From Caprimulgus europaeus (lineage: Eukaryota > Chordata > Aves > Caprimulgiformes > Caprimulgidae), in assembly GCA_907165065.1 (NCBI GenBank), contig OU015539.1, forward strand, positions 15,592,816 through 15,656,815: 64,000 nt of DNA, written 5' to 3'. The position numbers were made by a program, and so were the translations under genes. Shown in pieces: positions 1 to 12,114 of this stretch; positions within the stretch are counted from its first letter, which is position 1, and every line of letters begins with the position of its first letter. The notes under the pieces are model-generated. The model saw nothing but the letters and a program-made list of their open reading frames with translations, was not told where the DNA came from and did not search any database.

Positions 1-246
1 GGACTGTGTTTGCTTGCAAGGAGAGACCCAAGCAACCACAGGGACTTCTAAGCCTGGTCCTGGCCAGTGGGTGGGAGACTGTGTGAAACTAGACCTTTGC
101 TTCAGCTAAAGTTCCTTCTGTTGCCTGCCAAGCCACCTTGCAGGTTGGCAGATAGGCTTAGCTTGTAAATCCCAGCCTGTAGGCTTGAGAACAAACCCAA
201 ATGCCATGTTTTCCTGGAGAAAAGGAGGCTCAGGTGTAGAGAGGTG

Positions 247-552
247 GGGGTGGGTCTGTTCAATCAAGGAACAAGTGACAGGACAAGAGGAAATGGCCTC
301 AAGTTGTGCCAAGGGTAGTTGAGATTGGATGTGAGGAAGAATTTCTTTGCTGAAAGGGTTCTGAGGCATTGGAAGGGGTTGCCCAGGGCAGTGGTGGAGT
401 CCCCATCCCTGGAGGGATTGAAGAGTTGTGTAGACACAGTGCTGAGGGACATGGGTTAGTCGGGGACTTGTCAGTGTTGGGTTTATGATTGGACTCAATG
501 ATCTTAAAGGGCTTTTCCAGTCGAGGTAATTGTGGGATTCTGCATGATTTTA
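247..552 (+). mobile_element. CR1: CR1 LINE 3' fragment
   Basis: This is a 5'-truncated CR1 retrotransposon copy covering the last part of ORF2 and the short 3' UTR. The string from 'acaagtgacaggacaagagg' through the 'ttgcccagggcagtggtgga' and 'ccatccctggagggattgaa' blocks to a worn tail near 530-550 follows the avian CR1 3' end as I know it. The tail is degraded (gggattctgcatgat). The copy is very close in sequence to the inverted copy at 53730-54007, so both belong to one subfamily. Open frames here on the minus strand are antisense CR1 and not genes. Confidence 0.9.
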
Positions 553-3064
553 TTTGCTCAGATGGAGGGGCAGAATTTACTCCAATTTTTGTTATGATGC
601 CTCCAGACACAGCTGCCAGGGCTTCACTGCTGGATGACAGCAGCACTGAAGGCTGCAGCAGTAGTTGGCAGTGCTCCCTGGGGAGGGACAACTGGCAGGT
701 CTGGGCACCCAACTCAACTCCTCATCCAGCCCTACTGATCCAGGAGGTCCCACTGCTCTGCTGACACGCAAGAGGGTGAGTAGGCAAAGGATAATTTCAG
801 CAGATAAGTCCTAAATGCTGCCTAGAGCCCTGGGAAGGACGGGGAAAGTCACCCCCTTGTCCTAACCCAGCCCCAGCTCCAGCTCTTGCGTCTTCATCAG
901 TGTTACCGTGTGGCTCTGCAGGAAGCATTTATGCAAATGGTTTTTGCATAAAGCATCTCTTCAGAGGGTGTTTTCCCAGTGGGATACACACAGGGATACT
1001 GGGAAGGAGGGAGTGTGTGACTTGCTGTGGGGAAGTGGCCACAGTCTTTGCAAGGTGGGTAAATCAGTGTCTCTGGCTTTAGATACAGTGAGATACAAGG
1101 GAAGAACCCACCACCAACACAGACTTTCCCCCTTCTACAGTATTTCTTAGCTTTTTTTTTCTTTTTTTTTAACCCAGAAAGCAGCTGAGCTGTATTTCTA
1201 CTTTCAGTGAGTAGTACAAGTGCCATCAGGATGGACTGAGCCTCCAGAGTGCTTCATCTACCTCTTTGTAGCAACTTCATCCCTTTCATTCTGCCTGCTC
1301 TCAAAGGCTCGGTCTTTCAGTGATGTACCCAGCTGCACTAAGTGAAGAACTGTGTTTGCTGTTTGTTTTAAAATACACCTGATTGCCTTCTTGTGTGTAT
1401 TATTGTCCCCTGATGTTTTATGCAGCTATGGGGAGGCCTGGGAAAGGTGTTGATGGATGGTGGTGACCTCACTTGGGTGCACTCAGTGGTGGGCAAGACT
1501 CAGATGGCTTTTGCACCTACTGTGCTTCTCATTTGTAATGCAGTATCAATAAAAAAAAAGCAGTTACACCAACATTCTGGCTTCTAACATCTCTTTTTTC
1601 CTTCCAATTGATTTAGTTTTTAAAGAGCAGGTTGAGCTGTAAAATGCTCCAAGGATGGGGTGGCACAGCAAGTCCATGGCTCCCAGTGCAGGCGAAGGGG
1701 AACCCCAGTTTGCAAAGACAAACAGACCTCATGTCCTAGGAGGGGTCTGGCATTGCCACCGAGGGGCTGGGGGTGGCTCTCAGCCCCCAGGATGCTGGAG
1801 GATGTTCTGCTGCAGCAGAGAGGGCTTCAACCTGCTGGAAAGGCACAGGTCCTGGCAGGAATCTTGGCCCACTATGCACATCCCAAAGAATGCACTTGCT
1901 CATTAAAATCATGTCAGCTTTTGAGAGGCCTGTGAGAGCCTCTTTCACTGCCTTCTCCTTGTATCTGCCAAGGGTGAACCAAAAGCTGAGGTTTCCATCC
2001 TGCCATGCTCTGGCTCAGTGACCAGCAATAGCCTAGAGGCAGGAAATTTCTGAACTAGGGTTGGTTTTTTGGCTTGGGCACCATGGGAGGTCAAACTTGA
2101 CACTCAGAATGGGCTGTTCTAGTCTTAAGTCAGCTACTCATAGCTCCTGGTTTGGGTTTCCACACAGCATGCAGCACTGATCAGAGGTGAGCACTATGGT
2201 AGAGCATCCATCTCCATGTGTGACCTCCAAAGAGCAACGTGACAAGCAGCATCAGGCTGGAAAGCATTAAGCACAGCAGTTTGGGGTGGCAAACACACAC
2301 TCTTCAAACACCTGAGTAATTCACAAGGAACAGCAGCAGAGCCAAGTGCAGAACTTGGCTGGCTGCAGAACATGCAGGGTCCTGTCACCAGCAATAAAAT
2401 ACCTGCTTCACTTCTCAAAATTACTAGAGATAAATTCAGCTTGTCTTGACTTTTCAAAGCTCTCACATATATTTCATGAACATGTTTGTGCTTCTTCGTT
2501 GGCTAGCTCATAATTTGAGGAGAGTGAGATGAAATATTGCCAACAATTCTAAGGTAAAGCACAGTATTTGCATGCTTTCCATGGGAGAAGTGTTGGGTCA
2601 GCCTCTTTGCCCCTCCTGTCCTCCCAAGTTTGTTTAGATGAAGGCCCTGCTCCTTCTGCACAAGACCACATCCTTCAGCTGTGTCAGTCTCTAGAGGAAC
2701 TGATTTAGGAAGGCAGTCAAGACCTGGAGGTGTTGTTATAAAGCTTGTTATTGCAAAAAAAATTATAAAAAATATTTATTAATAGAACTCCTCCTCCAAA
2801 GCACCCAGATTTCTTGTCTCATTGCCTCTACTTCTGGTGGCTAGAAGCCATGTCCTAATGACCAAATGAAGCCACTAGTGATAATACCTGTTCTAATGGC
2901 ATCCTTGTCATTTATCTTCTCCCCCTGGATGGAGAAACCATCACCTTCATTTCACCAAGGTGCATTTTGAGTATAATTTCCTTAAGTTCTATGTTAGGAG
3001 CACAGAGATCTCTGAGGGTACCCCTCTGACTTCTAGGACAGAGTATGTCCCCATCATTCCAAAA
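553..3064. other. Unique sequence, no gene seen
   Basis: No gene, splice-supported exon or recognisable repeat is visible. Short open frames of 60-107 codons on both strands look random. A poly-T pair near 1150-1170, an A-run near 1550 and an AT-rich patch near 2755-2780 are the only low-complexity elements. Confidence 0.5.
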
Positions 3065-3066
3065 TA

Positions 3067-3139
<73 letters not shown>
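3065..3139. repeat. (AAT)n microsatellite
   Basis: About 25 nearly perfect AAT units. Minus-strand frames read through it as poly-Ile or poly-Leu and are artefacts. Confidence 0.97.
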
Positions 3140-3381
3140 TCACCAGGAATAGGGATTTTGGAGACTTGATTTTCCCATCCCAAGGCAGAAGGGCACACTG
3201 ATAATGGTAATTATTGTTTTCTGCACAGCTGGGGCATAGCTGCAAAGGGAGGGAGGCGATTAAGAGAATATTAAGACTTCATCTTCCAAGAGGTTGTTGC
3301 TTCTGTTCCTCCTCCCTCTCCCCTCCGTTCCTTGTGCTTAGCAAAGAAAGTGGCAGGAGTATTATTTCTCAAGGCCTACAC

Positions 3382-3389
3382 TGACGTCA
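3382..3389. promoter_or_regulatory. CRE-like palindrome TGACGTCA
   Basis: The perfect 8-bp CREB/ATF consensus lies in an AT-rich unique block. Being palindromic it has no strand. An identical site occurs at 23612-23619. Function is inferred from the motif alone, and isolated 8-mers also arise by chance. Confidence 0.3.
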
Positions 3390-4679
3390 ATACTCAGGGT
3401 ATTTATTTATGAAATCGAATCTAACAGTGGGGGAGAGAGGAGTGGAGGAAGATGGACGCGCAGAGCCAGCAGCTGCCAAGTTATAATAGAGCAGCAACCT
3501 CCCAATATTTTTCTACCCTCTTTCTGGGGGAGGGTTGTGGTGCCCAGAGCTTTGGAGGCCCAGGGAAAGCGAGATGGAAGAGAGAAACAGAAAAGGCAGG
3601 GTTAGCACTGAGAACAGAGGTAAGGGGAGGACCTAAACCAGTTAAACAGCCCGTTTCTGGTGCTGGGATATTCAGGTTCAGCCCTTAGGCAGCAAGACAG
3701 CACTGCAGGCTCTTGCCTTCTGAGCAAGGCTCTGGCAGCTCTGTCCTCTCAACCTCTTTACAGAGAAAAACCAGAGGGAAATTCTAGCCCAAGAAATTAT
3801 TTCTCTTTTTGACACCCCTTCTTCTGTCCCTATTTCAGGCTCAGGCAACAAAGCCCAGCTCAGAAGTTAACATTAAGTTGTCCCCCACAATCAAAAAGAA
3901 ACAGATTTCCAGAGCAGAAATTTTGTCCATTGATGTTACCATGTGCAGAAGCATAAAGAGATGAAATTCAGAAAGGGAGAGCAGTTTCTTTTCTTTCCCA
4001 AGGACAACACAAACCCCAATGCAGAGCATCATCGGGGTGGGCAAGACAGCCTGAGGAGCAAGCACAGATGAACATGACAACATGGTGCCTTCAGCTTCAA
4101 CTCTGGCAAGTGTTGGGAAAAGATACCTTTGGGCATCCTTCACCATCCTGGAAGTCATGCACAGAAATTCACTCCCTTGGGGATGGAAGTAGAGGAGGAT
4201 GAGTTTGCCTTTCCCAAGTACAGAGGGTTAGAGAGGAAAGGAAAACACCTGAGTGACAGTGGAAACCAAATTCCTCCTCTTTAACCCTCTGGGCTCCTCT
4301 AGGCTTATTGCTGGAGGCATGTGAGGAAAGCCTTGGCTGAACAGCTCCTCTCCCAGCCCCAGGGAAGCCCCCTGTATTGCAGGAGGTGCAGCTGAAGGAG
4401 TCCTGCAGGTCTCCAGCTTTGTTGTCAAAGCCCTCGCCTTTCTTGGGGTTCTCCTGCCCACTCCCCACTGCCAGGCACAAAGAGGAGGCTGTGCCCTGGG
4501 TGAGTCCCTCCCCACAAAGGCTCGGTTCCTGCCCTTGCAAAAAACGTCAAGGTGTCAGTCAGCCCAGAGCTTATCATTTCTCCAAAACAAGGGAAGAGCG
4601 CCATGTTCTGGAGATCTGTTTACAAGTCAGACCATCTCCAGTTATATAATGACACGAGCCTGGCTGCCAGTAAATGGTT

Positions 4680-4985
4680 GCTCCGAGCCGGGGAAGACAA
4701 TCAGATCTCCTCTCAGGGCGGCGAGCGTGCACAATGCAGGCTTTGTGCCACCCTGCCACCGGCCCCGGTGTGCGTGAGCGAGCCCAGCTCACTCCTCATC
4801 TTTGGAGAAAGAGGTGGTGGAGGGAAAGGAAAAAAAACCCCTGGCTATGGAGAAGGGATCACCAGCTGGGTTGGGGATCACTGCCGAGGGCTGCGGGCGC
4901 CGGGGATGGAGCCCGTCTGCGAGCGCCTTCCTGTCCCGGCAGCGAAGGGATGACGGTAAATTGGTCGTCGCGCCGCAGGGCAGGG
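4680..4985. other. Small CpG-rich patch
   Basis: CpG dinucleotides are dense compared with the flanks, with runs such as gggcggcgagcgtg, ctgcgggcgccgggg and ggtcgtcgcgccgcagg. This resembles a small CpG island or an unmethylated regulatory element. No transcription start or coding exon can be assigned. A GTGAGT donor-like site follows at about 5189, but no acceptor-bounded frame stands out. Confidence 0.4.
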
Positions 4986-5965
4986 ACATCACTGACCCCT
5001 CTGCTGAAAATGGGAGAGGAGGTTTCGGTGTTTGGCTTCCTGCGCTTCCTGGTGCGCTGATGGATTTAGGCTCTCGCTGAAAGTCCTGGCGCTGCCTGCA
5101 GAGTCAGTGGAAAAAATGTGGTATCTAGAGATGGGAAATACCAAACCCGCTCAGAAATGCGCTCACTTAAAAGGGAAAGGTGGTTTCCGGGTGAGTTTGC
5201 ATTCCTGTCCTCGATGGATGTGGAAGAGAACACGGCTTTGGAAAGTTCAGAGCATGGACTGCTGCAATGCAACGTGTGATGAGCGTTAGCTGGGTCCTGC
5301 TCAGAAACACACCTGGGCCACACCTTTTCAGTAGGGTTCTGCTGCCAGAACTTCACACCCAACCAACGGGGAAGGACCAGCCACTGCTGTCCCCTTGGCA
5401 TGGTGGGGCTGGAGCATGTTATGGAGCTGCACTTGCAAAGCATCTTTCAGTCTCTTGTAGAACATCTGCTCAGCTCTCCGACATGCAACAGCAGCCCTGA
5501 TTTCAGCAGGCAATGACGCATGGAGAGGAAAGATGGTCTGAAATAAAACACCCAATGTCATCAACAGCCACAGATTAATTCAGTGAAATTGTTTGTTGCT
5601 GCAAGGAGTTAGGGAAAGAAAAACACTGGGAGGAGAACGCTCTCTCAGTGACGAATAAGGGTACGCGTGGCTGCGTTGCACAGGGGAAGTGTTGATAAAC
5701 ATTGCTAAACCCTCATGCTTTGGAGGAGCTGAGTGCTGATAGCCCAGGGGACAGAGGAGACTTCTGCTAGCAGCTCACTAGAGCACGGCTGCCCACACCA
5801 AGCACTTATATCTCGCCCTCTGCAGTGTCACCACAGGCTTTGGGGGAAGCTGAGTGTTTCATTAAATACTCCACTGCTCTGAAGTGGTCCAGAGGTTCCT
5901 ACTTACCTGGACAAAAGTGCCTTGTAGACTTTTTTCTGTCAAGAGCATAGCAAGAGCCCTTATGT

Positions 5966-6257
5966 CATAGAATCATAGAATAGTTTGGGTTGGAAGGGAC
6001 CTTAAAGATCATCCAGTTCGACCCCCCTGCTGTGGACAGGGCTGTCAACCACTAGATCAGGCTGCCCAGGGCCCCATCCAACCTGGCTTTGGATGCCTTC
6101 AGGGATGGGGCATCCACAGCATCTCTGGGCAACCTGTTCCAGTGTCTCACCACCCTCTGGGTGAAAAATTTCCTCCTAATATCTGACCTAAACCTCCCCT
6201 CTCTTAGTTTAAAACCATTTTCCCTTGTCCTATCATTATCTGCTCATGTAAAAAATC
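5966..6257 (-). mobile_element. CR1: CR1 LINE 3' fragment
   Basis: The element is in minus orientation. On the plus strand it starts with the tail tcatagaatcatagaatag, then ggttggaagggaccttaaag and the antisense of the ORF2 end, ending near 'cccttgtcctatcattatct'. The tail is well preserved, so this is one of the younger copies. It is strongly 5' truncated, as almost all avian CR1 copies are, and encodes nothing functional. Confidence 0.95.
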
Positions 6258-7204
6258 AGCAACACTGGTTGCAAAAGATAAGTGTAAATCTGCACTGCAG
6301 ATAAACAGCAGGTAAACAAGAGCATCCTCCTCTTGTAGATCTCCTTTGGTGTTCACGAAGCCCACCTGCTCTCCATGCCCACCATACTGCTTACTGGATG
6401 ACCAGCCCACCCACAGAGATGTTAGTAAAGCCCTAATGGCAACCATCTACTTGCCTAAGACACAAAACTACCCTCAGTCTGGCAGAACCAGCTCCCCCTG
6501 GAAGTGAGTCATATTTCTTCATCTTTCGAAGCACTTCAAGCAATTTGTCCTGCAGACTTTCTGACTACATCTACCTAAAATGCATCCTTCCTTTCTTTCT
6601 GTTCCTGGTTCCATGCATGGGGGTTATTTTAGATGGCATGGTCAGAGGTCACCGTGACACATACACAGCAGAGAGCACGTCACGCTTTCGGTAGCTACTC
6701 AGCAACACTCATGCAGGTAGCAGGCTCTTGGTTTCCCTGGGCACTCACAACACACCAGCACAATGAGAGAAGCTGCTGGTCGTTGCCAGAAGCTCCATGA
6801 GTTTGTCTACAAAGGCAGCTTGTAGACATGAATAACCTCACAAGACCCCTGGAAGTGAAGCTGGGAGTATGGGTTACTGGCAAAGTTAGGAGGTGTGATG
6901 GAGGATGGGAACGTGAAGAGGCTTCCAGGAATGGCTTGTGCAAGCGTACTGCAGGGTTAGGAACTGTTCCTCCCTGGGATTTGAGTGCAGGCTATTATTT
7001 ATATCTCCATAGCTCTGCCAATGTGTGACGCTTGCAGCATTAGAGCTGGAACTCAAGCTCTGAGCAAGCTGGAGGCTTTCATTCACAATTGCAAGATGTA
7101 CCAAGACCCTTTGGAGTTTGAGGGCAAGTGAGGCCGTACATAAAAATATCCCAAGTCCTCACAGGTTCCACCTTACAGCTTAAGTTCCACACCAGCTAAA
7201 ACAG
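6258..7204. other. Unique sequence, no gene seen
   Basis: I see no repeat, RNA gene or exon with splice support. Open frames up to 82 codons on either strand have no recognisable domain. Confidence 0.5.
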
Positions 7205-7708
7205 GTATCTTCAGGCTGGAAAAGAAATGACTGGGAGGTACAGAAGAAAGGTTTCTGAGCTTGTGAGTGCATGGGAGCAGGGATGGGACAGGCTTTGCTG
7301 TCTCTTCCTGTACAAGAACAGGCAGGGTTACATGAAGTTAGTAGGAGCCAGGCTGAAAAACAAACAGAAGGAGATGACTCTTCATACAACAGGTAGCAGA
7401 CCTATGGATCTTCTTACCAAAGGATGTTGTGGATATGAGAAGTTTACACAGATTCAAGGAGAGTTCACGGAAGAGAAATCCACTGAGAGTTACTAAATAC
7501 ATAGAAACGGTATCTGGCTCAGGAAGTTCCTGAGCTGAAAATAGTTGGGAGGCTGGGAGAGCACTGAGGGGAAGTATTGTATACGTTTGCCCTTGTTCTT
7601 ACTTCTCCCTAGGCTTCCACTCATGCACTCTGTTGGGGTCCGGATGTTAGGTTAGACAGACCTTTGGTCTGCCCCAGTGGAGATGTTTTCATGTCCTTAT
7701 GTACCTTC
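7205..7708 (+). mobile_element. CR1: Ancient CR1 LINE relic, ORF2 end and 3' UTR
   Basis: This is about 500 bp of an old CR1 lineage. It begins with 'cttcaggctggaaaagaaat', passes through a block near 7400-7445 of the type 'ggatgttgtggatatgagaa', and ends with 'acctttggtctgccccagtg' and a 'catgtccttatg' tail. That tail type (…TTCTTATGTTCTTATG) differs from the ATTCTATGATTCTATGA tail of younger avian CR1 and is common in crocodilian and turtle genomes. The copy is heavily mutated and its frame is broken. The 89-codon open frame inside it is a decayed remnant. Confidence 0.8.
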
Positions 7709-8199
7709 ATATTCACGAGGGATGGCTTTATCCTGTTCTTGCATGGTTACTTCCCAAAGGTCAACATCTTCAAGCATGCTCTCCCACTCTACAGTCACTG
7801 CAGCTCGGGCACCACACATGCCCTTTTTCAGGTCACAGTTGACTGAGCAGCTTAAGATCCTGACTGCTGGTAGGCAAATTTGTTGAACAATTTGAAGTTT
7901 GTGATGCCTGCCTTATACATCATCCCCAAGTTGTCCATCACTCTCAGGGCTTGATACTATCAAGTGTTTGGCAATACTACTGATCTTGGACACTGCTACC
8001 CCTCTTGCTTCTTTGTTGTCCCATTGGTTCCCACCTCAGCAGACAATGCTGAAGCTGCTGTGAACCCAACTGTTTGCAGTATATTATACTCTGCTCACCA
8101 GTTTGCCTACTTGGATCTGAGTTTAGCTACCAAAACTGAGTCCTTATTGGCATCTCTGTTAAAAAAATGCTGAAGCTGCTGAGACAGTGCATATCTCAG

Positions 8200-8455
8200 A
8201 TGAACTGCTTTGGGACTTTATTCATCCTCCTTTAAAGGGTTTATTTGTAGTGATAACAGTCAGAGCCTTTCTCATCCCTCTCCTCCCTGGAAAACAGTAC
8301 TTGAAAGATGAGTCTCTGAATAACAACTGAGCAGCCTTGTTAGCCTTCCCTTCACATCTTCTCAGCTGCTCCTTTGAGGTCTCCTGTTCTGGATTTCTCA
8401 CTATGACTTTGAGAAACTGCTGAAAAACCAAGAGTGATCAGGGTGGCAGTGACCC
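8200..8455 (-). other. Candidate terminal exon with poly(A) signal
   Basis: On the minus strand a long pyrimidine tract (8495-8457) ends in CTTTCAG, so an exon could start at 8455. A second acceptor (GGTTTTTCAG) would start it at 8419. From 8455 one frame reads VTATLITLGF… to a stop about 100 nt in. From 8419 another frame reads QFLKVIVRN… for about 65 codons to a TGA at 8223-8221. An AATAAA signal follows at 8222-8217, so cleavage would fall near 8190-8207. The structure suits a last exon of a coding gene or lncRNA. The product is not recognised and the link to any upstream exon is unproven. Confidence 0.3.
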
Positions 8456-11400
8456 CTGAAAGAGGAATCAGGAAAAAAAAAGGAAATAAAAGGAGAAAAG
8501 TTGTACACCTGGAGACCATTGATCCTATTCTCTCTCTCAAACAGCTAGAGGGCAAAGCATGGGTGGCTACACCAAGAGCTATCTTCTAAGATAAATGCAT
8601 CAGTTCAAGATTTTGAGGACTTCATAGCAAGCCATCTGCTGTGGAAACAAAACACCTAGCTCTGTTCAGTTGAAAGCTCCTTGTGGTTGATGATGACTTA
8701 TTATCAGCACGTTCACAGTACTGGAGGGCTTACTTGATGCAAAACGATTGCCCTGACTTTGCTATCATCTCTTTTGTCACACCAGCTGTGGATCACACTA
8801 AAGAAGCTTCAAAATCAGCCAAACACCACCCAGAGATCTCCAAAAGTGGACCGGGTGGAGTGGGATTTTTGCCTTTGGTGACATTCACATTGTTGATGCT
8901 CTTGACTTTCTGCTGCTGCTCACATAACTGGCAGAAGCTATTCTTAGCTGCAGGGAGCCTAATCGTTAAGAAAAGAAAAAAAACCACCCCAAAACTCCAC
9001 CCCTCTGCGAGCCATTTCCACAACAATAACTTGTAGCAGGGAGGAAAGAGGGTAAGCCAAAATATGTGGCCCTCTTCACTAAATAAGGACCCTTGTAAAG
9101 GCGGCTCCAGCGCCGCGAGGCTTCGGAAGGACGGGGAGGGCTTTGGAGTGGAAGAGTGAATCAGCAGGGCCATCAGGTCACACCCACATGAATAATACCT
9201 CTCACTTCCCTTGAATTGTACATTGTGATAAAGACCTAACTGCCTTTTTTGGTATTCCAGCATCTGAGAAGAGTCAGATGTGAAATTAGGTTTCCTGTAC
9301 CTTAATAGATTAATTTAGTTTGAACTAAAAATGAGGGCACGTGTACTGTCGGGAGCCAAGAGGCCTCAAATGACATTCCCTTCTCATCTTTCTTTTTTTT
9401 TGTGTGCTTGGTGAGTCTAAACATCGATTAAAATGTGTTTTCTCAAAAATGTCTCCACAGTTTTAAAAGTTTACCACTCACTACAAGCAACCCCACTGAT
9501 TTTGCTCCATATAGTTCAGCAAGTGCATGCAAACCCAAAAGTGATGTCCACATTGCCATCTGCTTGGCTCCTTGGGAACCCATGGAGGCATTTCTGTACC
9601 ACTGGAGAGATGTGAACTCCTTCTTTTCTTGCCCTTGGAGTTTTCTGTCTCAATAGCTGTGCTTGCCCAGAAAACATCAGCTCTCCTGAGTTCCTTCTGA
9701 TCAGCTAAAGGAGAATCCCCTGGCTCGTGTTATCCTTCCAGTGTGCCTCATGGCAGGAAAGTTGCAGACTCTACATCTTATCTATGAACTGATATCACAG
9801 CAGAGATCCTGGGTGAGAACAGGCAAATGAAGCCAGGGACAAAACTGTACTTCCCATAGGGAATCACAAAATCCTGACATTGGAATGTTATGGTTTCCTC
9901 CAGAGACCCACAAGAGGTTTCCCTCTCACAGAGGGGACACTGATGGGAATTTCCATGGTGACTGTGAAGACACCAACTTTATCTGAAGGTAACTCCAGAT
10001 AAACTTTTCCCATGGAAAAGTTTTCCATGCAACTTAGTGAAGGCTGCTAAGCATCTCAAATAGTCTTGACTGAACTTTCTCACACTTTTTTTGCTGCTAA
10101 AAGAAGCATTTGCAGTTTTACCATGAGATTAGTTCTGTCCCTTTGGTGTTATGGATACAGGACTGGCAGGAGGCTGCTGTGCCCAGTTAAAAATGAACAT
10201 GTATTACTGCTTGCTTCACTCAGAGGATACCAACTTGAACTTTAAGGGCAAGATATCATGAGATAAAGATGAAAGAAAGATTGTAGAATTAATTGGGTCA
10301 CTGAGTGCAGAGTGAAGGGACTGTATCAAAATCTTCTTCAGGTCTGGATCCCTTATTGCCTTCCCATCTTAGAATCAACCAGTTCTAGAAAATTTTAAGT
10401 CAAAATTGGTGTCAACTCTGATTAATGGACAAGAGTCTATGGCATGAGGTCTTTCTGTAGTTCCCATGTCTCAAAGGATATAGAAACTGGGATCTCTGAT
10501 AGCCTGATGATACCTTCAAATGCCAAAAGGAGTCATAAGGCTTGTCACTGATTTTTCTGCCATCTCCTTTTTCAACTGCAAATCCCTGTCACAATCACCA
10601 ACTCACTGATACATTTGGGAGTGGACAGAAGGCTCTTTTCCTGCCAAGTTGAGTCTTGAAATGTTACAAATAAAACATAATCCTTGTTTATTCCACCCAC
10701 TCTGTATTTTGGGGGGTGGCAGTGGCTAACCCATTGGGTTTATGGAATTGGTTCTCTCATTGGAGTCATAAAACCTTCTATTAAGCCACTCCTGTTACAA
10801 TCAGCATCAATGGCCAGTCAGTATCACCTACCCATTTGGCAGAGCTCCAACTGAGGTTGCATCCCAAGACTCCTCTGAGGGCCATGTCATATTGACATAC
10901 TTATTGACACTATCTCCTGAGGTGCAGGAAACTCAAAACTGGTTTTTAATAGACTTGTTAAGAAATGCACCTTCCCCAATGCACTGCCATGCTCTATCAA
11001 CTTAATGTTTCACCCAAGGGTAAGAAAAGATTAAAAGTCCCAGCTCTGGTGCTGCTTGTGGCTTTTGCAGGCCTTGGTTGTTGCCCTGGTTTCCCCACCT
11101 CTGACCAATGTGTCTTTGTAGTCACCCACAGGCTCAGCTGCTAAGCCCACAGGGGCAAGGTTCCTCCACCTCTGGAAGCCCTGAACAGACCAAGCCCCAG
11201 AGTCACAGCAGGACCCCTGTGTGGTACCACACTCATTGCCACCACCTCCTCCTCCTGGCCTGCTGGAAGGAGCTCAGAGTTTCCAGCTCTCTTGTCCTTT
11301 CTTCCTTCTTAAAGTAGACTCTGTCAAGTCAATAGTCTGGGACAAAGATTAAAAAAAGAAATAAATCAGGAACAGCCTGGAATTTCCTAGTGATTGCTGA

Positions 11401-12114
11401 TAGCAGATGAAAGCCGCTGAAGAACAGCATCAATGATTACGATGATTAATGTTTCTTTCCATGTGGATACTACCAAAGGAGGAGAGCTTGTGTGCCTTGA
11501 GAGAGCAACATTCCTTTGTCTTGCTCATCTGCCCCTCATGCAGACCTTCTTCTGTTTTTTAAATCCAAAAACAGCTCATAAGAAAATAAGTCCTCCCAGC
11601 CTCACAGCTTGTGTCGCTATTCTCTGAAGGTTGGTCAAAGTTAAACCGACAATATTTCAGGTCTTCCTCCTCTTTATTCCCCCCCTCTGCTAAAGGGGAC
11701 CCCATTTTAATTATTATTTAGGAAAAGACAGCTGCTTCCTGTTTGTATCATTAATTTATTTTGTTTCCTGAAGGGAAGCTTCAGTGAAAAGAATCTGGGG
11801 ATAGCTGGAACGTCTCACAGAATATCACTGGCTGCATGGGCCAAGGTTAAATACAATAGCTAGGTTTATTTTTAAATGATTATTATTTTTCTAAGACCAT
11901 GCCAAAGCAGAGACTAAAATTCTAGCACAGGGAACTAAGCTTTTACAGTAAATTCTGCCTTTCCTCCATAACTCCCCAGAAGGGAGACAGGCATTCTTAG
12001 TTATAACAAAAGCTAAAATACCAATTTCCCTCCAACTATTATGAAAACCAAGGCCAGAGGGAGTTGAGGTGCGGTTCCCTTTCTCCAATTTCTCAAAACC
12101 TCACATTCTGGTGA
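8456..12114. other. Unique sequence, no gene seen
   Basis: No repeat family or coding exon is recognised. AT-rich patches near 9280-9330, 11420-11460 and 11690-11900 contain clustered TAAT/ATTA words and short spacer GC, as in many vertebrate conserved noncoding elements. This is suggestive only. Confidence 0.45.

Larger units (their letters stand above)
3140..5965. other. Mostly unique sequence; possible regulatory patches
   Basis: No gene is recognised. The block 3255-3440 is AT-rich, with a perfect CRE palindrome and TATTTATTTATG-type sequence, and looks like a possible conserved noncoding element. The block 4680-4985 is CpG-rich and is listed separately. A good minus-strand splice donor (CCAG|GTAAGT) has its boundary at 5907/5906, but its only nearby acceptor would leave a 29-nt exon next to a CR1 tail, so it is not called. 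Confidence 0.5.

Noticed and set aside
106-498. 130-codon minus-strand frame that reappears near 53.7 kb
   Set aside because: The shared protein-like sequence is antisense CR1 present in both copies, not a gene family.
5878-5936. Consensus donor CCAG|GTAAGT on the minus strand at 5907
   Set aside because: The nearest acceptor gives only a 29-nt exon beside a CR1 tail, which is not enough to call.
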